64,000 nt of DNA from Liquidambar formosana (lineage: Eukaryota > Streptophyta > Magnoliopsida > Saxifragales > Altingiaceae), in the NCBI GenBank assembly GCA_039720395.1, contig CM077827.1:8905991-8969990 (forward strand), in the 5' to 3' direction. The position numbers and the translations under genes were made by a program. Shown piece after piece: positions 57,302-64,000 of the stretch. The notes beneath the pieces are model-generated. The model did no database searches and was not told the origin of the DNA. It was given only the letters and a program-made list of their open reading frames with translations. Numbering within the stretch: position 1 is the stretch's first letter; each line of letters opens with the position of its first letter.

Positions 57302-58677
57302 TGATCGTGTCAAAATCAATTACCCGTAGGATGCAAAAATTTGTATATAGTGGTAGTACGGGTGTCGTACCTACAGGGACTGTACTGGGATTATTTTAAT
57401 TTTGAAAACTGAATACTAAAATAATTCACAAAGATGATTTTTGTAGTTTTGAACTTTATATAATGCAAGCAAAATAAATTTATATTTTCTTCAAGAAAGG
57501 AAATACTTAGGGTCTCGAATCCACCACTAATCTTGTATAAAAATGCACTTATTGTAACGTGTTTCAAGAAATTATTATTTAGTATGAGCAAGACTCATTG
57601 TAGCTACAAGCCCAATGACATCATCAAGAAAGATTCATATATTTGTAAATTAGGCATAACTCATCAAAGATATAGCATGAACCGTCTCACCTACTCTACT
57701 CTAAACTAATTTGTGAGCACGACTCATCTTGTCTAAGCATGAATCATCTTAATCTCCAAATATATGTACAGTGAAAACCATTGCATAACCATTGTATTTA
57801 AAATCACAGAAATTAAACACAATTTGAGATAAAAACATTAAAACCAATTGTATCAATAATACAATCCTCCTAGTTATGCAATCCTCATACACAAATAATC
57901 AAATCAACAACACAATACAATAAAATACACCATACTTGATTAGGGCTTCATCTCCCCCCTAAGACAAAGATTAGTTGGCCATGTAGATAACCAAGAACTA
58001 GTCTCTCTCCTTTGCCACCTTTGTACCTCCTCCTCTTTTTCTCTCCTTTTCCTCCCTTTTGTTATGTGAATTCCCTTGGTATTTATAGGAGATGGGGGAA
58101 GGATCCAGCTGATCCAACAAGTCAAAAGCAATGCCCACTTTCTTTGAATTCTTGGTTGCCCATGTTCTCACTTTGACAAATGCTGCCAGATTCAGATTTT
58201 TGTAAATAAGTCCACTTCCAGCTCATTTTTGACTTGGAAGACGTTTGAATCAGGAAATGCCATAAACTAAACAATTGTATCTCTTTAAGTCCTCTTTCTA
58301 GAGCCACAAATTTCACCCAAATCGGATATGGGAATCACAAGTTATGGCCAGATTACCAAAACTTGGTCAATCTGTCCAGATTTGCTGCTGATTTTGGGAT
58401 CATGAATTTCTTTGCCTAACTTTGAATTTCAGATGCTCAAATCTTCAAAATTGTTGACCCAACTCTTGTTGCAGCTCCATGAAATTTTAGGTAGGTGAGA
58501 AACCCATTTCAAGTTGTATTTATTAGCTTAAGTAGTCCTGATTGTCATCTTTTCTGATATAAACTCTACAGCCCTGCAATAAATCAAGAACACTTTAAAC
58601 ACACAAAATTAAATATAATAAAATAACTAGAAAATATAAATTAGGGAGTAATTTCAATGAATATTTTGTGCTTATCA
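57302..58677 (+). mobile_element. solo LTR inserted in the protease region
   Basis: TGATCGTGTCAAAATC ... GTGCTTATCA, 1376 bp, flanked by perfect 5-bp duplications ATATC (57297-57301, 58678-58682). Near its left end TAGTACGGGTGTCGTACC and ACAGGGACTG resemble LTRs of a common plant family. Excising it with one ATATC keeps the host frame intact across the junction, so the frame was open when it landed. It is unrelated to the Tat LTRs. Confidence 0.85.
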
Positions 58678-58682
58678 ATATC

Positions 58683-60119
58683 ACTGTAGAATGTAAAGAC
58701 CTAAAGATACCGGTAGTTCTGGTTGATAATGAGTCAGCATTAAATGTTTGCCCAATGCGTACTGCAACAAAATTGGGAATAACAGAGGAAAATCTCTCAC
58801 CGTCTGCAGTAACAGTCAGAGGATATGACAATGGTTGCCGAAGTGTGATGGGGACTTTCAAGATAATATGCAAAGTGGGACCAGTAGAATCAGCAGTTGA
58901 ATTTTGTGTCATGGACATCCCTACCAACTATAACTTGCTATTAGGAAGGACTTGGCTACACCCTCTACAGGCAGTCCCTTCCACTGTGCATCAGAAAATC
59001 AAGTTGCCATGGGGTAGGGGCATCCTGGTAATTCATGGGGATAGGGAGATCACCGAGCAGGTCTTGAGGATAAAAGAGGAGAGCAATGAGATGGAATGGA
59101 GGGGCTTTGAATTCATACAGGTGATTGACAGAGTAGATACAGAAAAGGAGAAAGTGTCCCCAGATTTTGGGGAAAACATCAATCACATCGTGGCCCACAT
59201 CATGAAGAAATTTGTATACATGCCCGGCATGGGGTTAGGAAAGAGAGGAGATGGCATCGCTGAATTCCTAGAATTTGATATGCAGAACAATTGTAGGGGA
59301 CTCGGGTACACAGGCGAGAACAAGGAACATTTTCCCAAAAATGTTGATACACTTAGCGAGAATTTCGTAAAAGAAGGAGAAGATTTCCCTTATTGCGGAT
59401 TCCCCGAACCATGGATGAATCAGAGGAGTGGGAAGAAGGAGATGGGGCTGGAAGTATTTTTCCAAGAAAAATTAACCCTCAGAGACACAAGCTTGGAGAC
59501 TGTTAAGACCCCTGAAGAACAGGATTGGGTTGAGAATGTGGATCAGGCAAGCTGGGATCTCCTGTTGTCGGCCAAAAACAATGAGGACGTGCTGGTCTTG
59601 AGTGGGAATGCTAGAACTGTTAACCCTTCCGAGTTCATCTCTGCGGCTGATGGGAACACTAATGCTTAGATTTGGGAACACGAGGCTGAAATCACCTATA
59701 GTGTCAAAATAAATAAAAAGTCTGCCCTTTCTAGGGTCAAGCCAAGGTCTGGGAACGAGTCTGTTGCTAAAAAATCCACCAATGTAACCCAAATTTCTGA
59801 TGATGCAATAAAATCTGATTTTGCTTATTTGAATGAGTCCCCCAATGACGAGGTTAATCCAATGCATGACCTTCTAAATCCAAAGGAGTTAGTTAATAGG
59901 GAACAAGATGGGAAAATCGAACCTATCAAAGAAGAAACTATTGTTATTAATATAGGCACCACAGAAAATCCCAAAAACATACAAATTGGCTCCACCCTAA
60001 CTATGCATGAACAGGTAAGCCTATCGGCCCTTTTACAAGAATTTCAGGACGAGTTCGCATGGTCATATGAGGACATGCCCGGCATAGACCCAGAAATCGC
60101 TCAGCACCACATCCCCATT
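58683..60119 (+). pseudogene. pol: protease with G-patch and pol linker, broken
   Basis: Continues the gag frame. The retropepsin motif is at 58725-58736, but reads Asp-Asn-Glu-Ser where the family has Asp-x-Gly-Ser/Ala, so the catalytic loop Gly is lost. A later motif NYNLLLGRTWLH fits the protease C-terminal half (LLGR.W). About 59208-59320 is a G-patch (MPGMGLGKRGDG ... RGLGYTGE), a domain often found after protease in this lineage. TAG at 59667 interrupts. The same frame continues to LLQEFQDEFAWSYEDMPG, the start of the RT region, and TGA at 60120 in a context suggesting CGA to TGA change. Confidence 0.82.
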
Positions 60120-61722
60120 TGAGATGGAGCAAAACCAGTAAAGCAGAGATTGAGGAGAATGTCACCAAAATGGTCATTGAAGGTCAAAGAAGAGGTTACG
60201 AAGTTGCTAAAGGTAGGGTTTATAAAAGCTGTGGATTAAGCCGACTGGATAGCAAACATAGTGCCTGTGCCAAAGAAGGACGGGCGGGTTCGGGTTTGCA
60301 TAGACTATAGGGATCTTAATAAAGCTTGTCCAAAAGACGACTTCCCATAGCCACATAGTAGATGTTCTGGTGGACAACACTGCGGGGAGCGCATTGATGT
60401 CATTTATGGATGGTTTCTCGGGATATAATCAGATACGGATGGCACTAGCAGATATGGGCAAAACGACCTTTACCACCAGATGGGGCACTTACTGTTACAC
60501 GGTCATGCCATTCGGGTTAAAAAACGCTGGAGCCACCTATCAAAGGATGGCCACAACTTTGCTACATGATATGATGCACCAGGAAGTTGAGGTGTACGTG
60601 GATGATATGATTGTGAAAGCAGAGACTCGAAAGGGACATTTGGAAAACTTGAGGAAGTTCTTTGGGCGAATACGAATATACAGTTTAAGGTTGAATCCCT
60701 AGAAATGCACTTTCGGGGTCACGTCGGGGAAGTTACTAGGGTATATTGTGAGCAGTAGAGGTATCGAAGTGGATCCACTCAAGGTAAATGCGATCTTAGA
60801 GATGCCACCTCCTGGTACGGAGAAGGAAGTCAGAGGGTTCTTAAGAAAATTGCAGTATATAAGCCGGTTTATCGCAAAACTCACCCCAACCTGTGAACCG
60901 ATCTTTAAGTTGCTCAGGAAGGGAGAGTCCGAAGGAGTGGAATGAGCAGTGCCAGGAAGCCTTCGACACCATCAAGAAGTATCTATTGAACCCACTAATA
61001 TTGGTCCCCCCTCGTCCTGGAAAACCTCTACTATTATACTTGTTTCTTTTTTAGGAAGCTTTGGGAAGTATGTTAGCACAAGAGGACGATCGAAGCTGTG
61101 AACGGGCTATATACTACTTGAGCAAGAAGCTATAGGGGTATGAGGCGAGATAGAATGCCATAGAAAAATCTTGCTTCGCATTGGTTTGGGCTGTGCAAAG
61201 GTTGAGGCACATCTTGTTAAGTTTCGAGGTCTGGGTTATAGCCAGAATGGATCCACTCAAGTATTTGGTTGAAAAGCCCATGTTGAACGGACGGTTATCA
61301 CGATGGTTGGCTTTATTGGCCCAGTTTGAACTCATATACCTAACGCAAAAATCCATTAAAGGAAGGGCAATCTCGGAATATTGCGCTGAGAATCCGGTCC
61401 CAGGGCAGGCTTTGAACGATGAATTTCCTGATGAAGACCTCTTTGTTATAGATTGCGTTGGACCATGGAAGATGTACTTCGATGGGGCTTCTAATCAATA
61501 TGGAGATGGGGTGGGAGTTCTTTTAATTACTCCAGATGGTCCCATATGCCACTATCGTTTAAATTGAACTTCCCAAACTCAAATAACACAGTAGAGTATG
61601 AGGCGTGCATTGCAGGTCTAGAGGCATTATTGGTGCTAGGAGCAGAGGAGGTAGAAGTATATGGGGATTCGGCTTTAGTAATTTCCCAGGTTCAGAGGAT
61701 TTGGAAAACCTGAGAAGAGCAT
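60120..61722 (+). pseudogene. pol: reverse transcriptase and two RNase H regions, broken
   Basis: RT motifs in order: IPVPKKDG-type VPVPKKDGRVRVCIDYRDLN, FMDGFSGYNQIRMA, FTTRWGTYCYTVMPFGLKNA and YVDD (codons 60595-60606), then LLGYIVSSRGIEVDP. Breaks: TGA 60120, TAA 60237, TAG 60348, a frameshift near 60355, TAG 60700, a frameshift near 60935, TAG at 61052, 61133 and 61151, a frameshift near 61545 and TGA 61711. The first RNase H covers about 61,000-61,380 (YYLSKKL ... LTQKSIKGRA). The second begins WKMYFDGASNQYGDGVG (about 61465), with VYGDSALVISQ later; its last Asp is at the start of the integrase frame. The catalytic YVDD is intact, but the chain cannot be read through. Confidence 0.85.
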
Positions 61723-63201
61723 TTGAAGCCTTATCAGAGCTACTTAGAGAAGTTAGCACAGAAATTCCAGAAGATAACATTTACCCCACTTCCTCGGATC
61801 CACAACCAGTTCGTGGATGCTTTGGCCACTTTAGCTTCATTAATCCGAATACCTTGCGGAACCCAGATAGAGCCATTGGTCGTCCAGCAAAAGTCTAGGC
61901 CAGCGCACGAAAAAATGATTGCATTGATTGACAGGGAGCTCGATGATGGAAATACTTGGTACCATGATGTTTGGAACCTCTTGGAAAAAAGGGAATACCC
62001 TGTAGGAGCTGATAAGAAAGGACGAAGGGCATTACGATTGTTCGCTACACAGTTCATCATTTGCGGAGGGAAATTGTTCAAAAGATCTTATGACGGAATT
62101 CATCTGTTGTGTGTCGATCAGAACATCGGGGAGACCTTAATGAGGGAGGTTCACGAGGGGGAATGCGGGCCACACATGAACAGAAGAATGCTAGCCAAAA
62201 ATCTTATGAGGTTGGGGTACTATTGGAGTACCATGGAGAACAATTGCGTAAAGTATGTTCGAAAATGTCATCAGTGCCAGATATATTCCAGTTCCAACTA
62301 CATGCCGCCAGTTGAGTTGCATCAGTTAAGTGCCCCTTGGCCATTCTCTGCATGGGGTATAGATATTATCAGAGAAATCAAACCAGCTGCTACGGGAGGA
62401 TACAAGTATATCCTAGTGGCCATTGATTATTTCACCATGTGGGCAGAAGCAGCTGCCTACACAGAATTGAAATCCAAGCAAGTGGCTAAGTTCATAGAAA
62501 CCAATATCGTCTGTCGTTATGGGGTACCACATGAGATTATCTCGGATCATGGCACACAATTCGAGGATGAGGTCAAGCGCATGTTCAAGAAATACAAAAT
62601 CCAGCACCACCAGTCTTCCCCTTATAGGCCACAAACCAACGGAGCTGTCGAAGCCGCCAACAAGAACGTTAAGACCATCCTGGAAAAGTCGGCCGTAACT
62701 TACAAAGATTGGGCTGAAAAATTGCCGTATGCGTTGTGGGGATATAAGACGTCCGTAAGAACCTCCACGGGAGCAACCCCATACTCATTGGTATACGGGA
62801 TAGAGGCTGTTTTGCCCATAGAGATGGAAGTGCAATCGCTGCGGGTAGCGATAAAGAGTGGAATTCCAGAAGTAGATTGGATACAGGAAAGATATGAGCA
62901 GTTGGCATTGTTAGAAGAAAAGAGGTTAAAAGCATCCTATCATGTGCAAGGTTATCAACGCCGTGTGGCCCGAACTTTTAACAAAAGAGTTAGACCACGG
63001 AACTTAAAAGAAAGGGATTTGGTACTCAAGGAATTTCGGGCACCAGTATTTGACCCCCGCAGAAAATTCAAGCCAAACTGGATGGGGCCTTACATCATTA
63101 AGACAATTCTTCTCGGAGGTGCTATTAAGCTTATGGACGGAGATAGTAATGAGTTCACTCATCCAATCAACATGGATAGGCTTCGCAAGTATTATGTATA
63201 G
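61723..63201 (+). CDS. integrase (with the end of the second RNase H), open frame
   Basis: 492 codons without a stop. Residues 1-45 finish the RNase H (HNQFVDALATLASL, Asp 32). The integrase zinc site is H144, H151, C182, C185 (VHEGECGPH ... KCHQC). The catalytic triad is D214 (WGIDII), D275 (ISDHGTQF) and E310, giving the D-35-E spacing of integrases. A GPY module follows (FKPNWMGPYIIK, 450-460). It ends RKYYV. It would join element cDNA to chromosomal DNA as part of a Pol polyprotein. There is no own start: the Met at 61723 is only the first after a TGA at 61711. All catalytic residues are present although upstream domains are ruined. Confidence 0.9.
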   Translation: MKPYQSYLEKLAQKFQKITFTPLPRIHNQFVDALATLASLIRIPCGTQIEPLVVQQKSRPAHEKMIALIDRELDDGNTWYHDVWNLLEKREYPVGADKKGRRALRLFATQFIICGGKLFKRSYDGIHLLCVDQNIGETLMREVHEGECGPHMNRRMLAKNLMRLGYYWSTMENNCVKYVRKCHQCQIYSSSNYMPPVELHQLSAPWPFSAWGIDIIREIKPAATGGYKYILVAIDYFTMWAEAAAYTELKSKQVAKFIETNIVCRYGVPHEIISDHGTQFEDEVKRMFKKYKIQHHQSSPYRPQTNGAVEAANKNVKTILEKSAVTYKDWAEKLPYALWGYKTSVRTSTGATPYSLVYGIEAVLPIEMEVQSLRVAIKSGIPEVDWIQERYEQLALLEEKRLKASYHVQGYQRRVARTFNKRVRPRNLKERDLVLKEFRAPVFDPRRKFKPNWMGPYIIKTILLGGAIKLMDGDSNEFTHPINMDRLRKYYV

Positions 63202-63360
63202 GAAAAGGTGTGCCAACTTTGTGTAATGCGGTGCTCATATTAATATAATAATTCTTCATTGATAATGGTAAAGATCAGTACATCTTTTGATGCTTATTTG
63301 TTAACTCATAAGAAAGGAAAGGAAATGCATAAATGAAACCAAATCATCTGAGCTCATTCA
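63202..63360. other. spacer between integrase and antisense ORF
   Basis: AT-rich. The two converging frames end 160 bp apart. No terminator-like feature is recognised. Confidence 0.5.
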
Positions 63361-63900
63361 CTAAGTAGAATTATCTTTTGCCCTCTTGTTCACTCCCTCT
63401 TCATCTTCAGCATCCCTCTTCCGCTTGTATGTCTCTTCAGCTTCCACTTCTTTCTCCATGTCAGCAGCCAGCCATGTGTAGTAACTTCCCGATGGACTGA
63501 TCACTTTGGGGGCTGAGATACGCCAATATACGGCTTGGTTGTGCCACTCATCCTCGATACGCTTTACTATCCTAGGGGACCATGGGTAAGTATACCCGAG
63601 ATGCCAATATTTGATAGGTTCTTGCTTTTCCCCATATTGGCGATGGATACAGAGGGGCGAGTAGAAAGAGACCTCCTTAAGACCGACCATCATAACGCAG
63701 TAAGAGAGCACAAGCTTCTTTACAGCATAAGTGACTCGCCACCAGGGGCAATGCCATGAGATTGCGTGACAAGGAATGGTATCCAGCATCTCTTGAGTCT
63801 CCTCGACAAACAGAAAAGGAGCTTGTAGCTTTCGGTAGCGATAGTGCTGAGGATGATAAGTCCAGATGCTTATCTTTGGCTCAGCAACTAACCGCAGGCG
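63361..63900 (-). CDS. antisense ORF of the Tat element, plant-mobile-domain-like C-terminal part
   Basis: Open on the minus strand from 63900 to a stop at 63361. The first Met is at 63789, but conserved-looking residues lie upstream (IWTYHPQHYRYRKLQAPFLF). YSPLCIHRQYGEKQEP resembles the RQFG.dQ..P motif near the end of plant mobile domain (PMD, aminotransferase-like) proteins. The C-terminus is highly charged with a bipartite NLS-like KRKRDAEDEEGVNKRAK. Antisense ORFs between pol and the 3' LTR are known in Tat elements and some encode PMD-like proteins. On the minus strand TACTAAC followed by GGTTAG near 63,888 looks like a branch point and 3' splice site, so an upstream exon beyond the window is likely. 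Role unknown; confident that it is a real reading frame, moderately that it is PMD. Confidence 0.6.
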   Translation of the reverse strand, partial: RLRLVAEPKISIWTYHPQHYRYRKLQAPFLFVEETQEMLDTIPCHAISWHCPWWRVTYAVKKLVLSYCVMMVGLKEVSFYSPLCIHRQYGEKQEPIKYWHLGYTYPWSPRIVKRIEDEWHNQAVYWRISAPKVISPSGSYYTWLAADMEKEVEAEETYKRKRDAEDEEGVNKRAKDNST

Positions 63901-63948
63901 TTAGTACAGCCAAATCTGCCAAAAGGAGAGAAACAGCGGTTATAAATG

Positions 63949-64000
63949 TGCGTACGCACATTTAAAATAAACGTACGCACATTTACTATATGCGTACGCA
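63949..64000. repeat. 21-bp-phased TGCGTACGCA cluster at window end
   Basis: GTAC cores at 63952, 63973 and 63994 (spacing 21, 21), with full palindromes at 63949-63958 and 63991-64000. The array is cut by the window end and may continue. Confidence 0.85.

Larger units (their letters stand above)
52957..64000 (+). mobile_element. Ty3/gypsy Tat-lineage retrotransposon, 3' end outside the window
   Basis: Order: 5' LTR, PBS, about 0.9-kb leader, gag, protease with G-patch, RT, RNase H, second (archaeal-type) RNase H, integrase, then an antisense ORF. The second RNase H and the antisense ORF beyond pol are known traits of the Tat group (Ogre/Retand relatives). At least eight in-frame stops and five frameshifts plus a solo LTR in the protease show that this copy is dead as a whole. 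The 3' LTR must lie past 64,000. Confidence 0.88.

Noticed and set aside
61605..61898. 97-codon plus ORF
   Set aside because: Out of frame with RNase H and integrase; shadow frame.

Overview
The window is AT-rich nuclear DNA of a flowering plant, most likely a eudicot. The evidence is a spliced class II KNOX homeobox gene with canonical GT/AG introns, two intronless genes of one small plant protein family, and dense nested plant transposons (Ty3/gypsy Tat LTRs, a non-coding LTR element, Mutator-like, hAT-like and Harbinger-like elements, a TRIM and a MITE family sitting in TA microsatellites). I see no tRNA, rRNA or CRISPR. The species cannot be told from this sequence.

Layout. 1-4.4 kb is non-coding DNA with diverged MITEs. 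4.4-12.7 kb holds a KNAT3-like gene in six coding exons (428 residues), with a CT-rich leader, a short uORF and two large introns carrying tandem duplications and nested TEs. 12.7-15.9 kb is non-coding with SINE-like and MITE relics. 15,935-24,320 is one LTR element (target duplication GGGTG) lying on the minus strand. It is non-coding and carries two later solo LTRs, each with its own perfect 5-bp target duplication. 24.6-25.1 kb (minus) and 35.3-35.7 kb (minus) are two paralogous small genes sharing a YDP-SYALNFD / FSAR signature. Between them lies a hAT-like element containing a Mutator-like element containing a solo Tat LTR.

27,319-29,502 is a segmental copy of 39,479-48,288. The second copy is about four times longer because three terminal-inverted-repeat elements, one of them holding two LTRs in opposite orientation, inserted after or between the copies. 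The paralogous empty sites make these insertions easy to read.

48.9 kb to the window end is a block of gypsy sequence: a solo Tat LTR, a long solo LTR, and a nearly complete Tat element (5' LTR 52,957-54,366, PBS, gag, protease with G-patch, RT, two RNase H regions, integrase, and an antisense ORF). Its 3' LTR lies beyond the window. Gag to RNase H is broken by stops, frameshifts and a solo LTR in the protease, but the integrase frame is open.

The strongest unexplained signal is a palindrome, TGCGTACGCA, in groups of two to three at almost exactly 21-bp spacing. It occurs at two fixed places in three different Tat LTRs and again behind the antisense ORF. A second is a 10-base copy of the primer-binding-site core conserved about 62-73 bp inside the 3' end of all five Tat-type LTRs.
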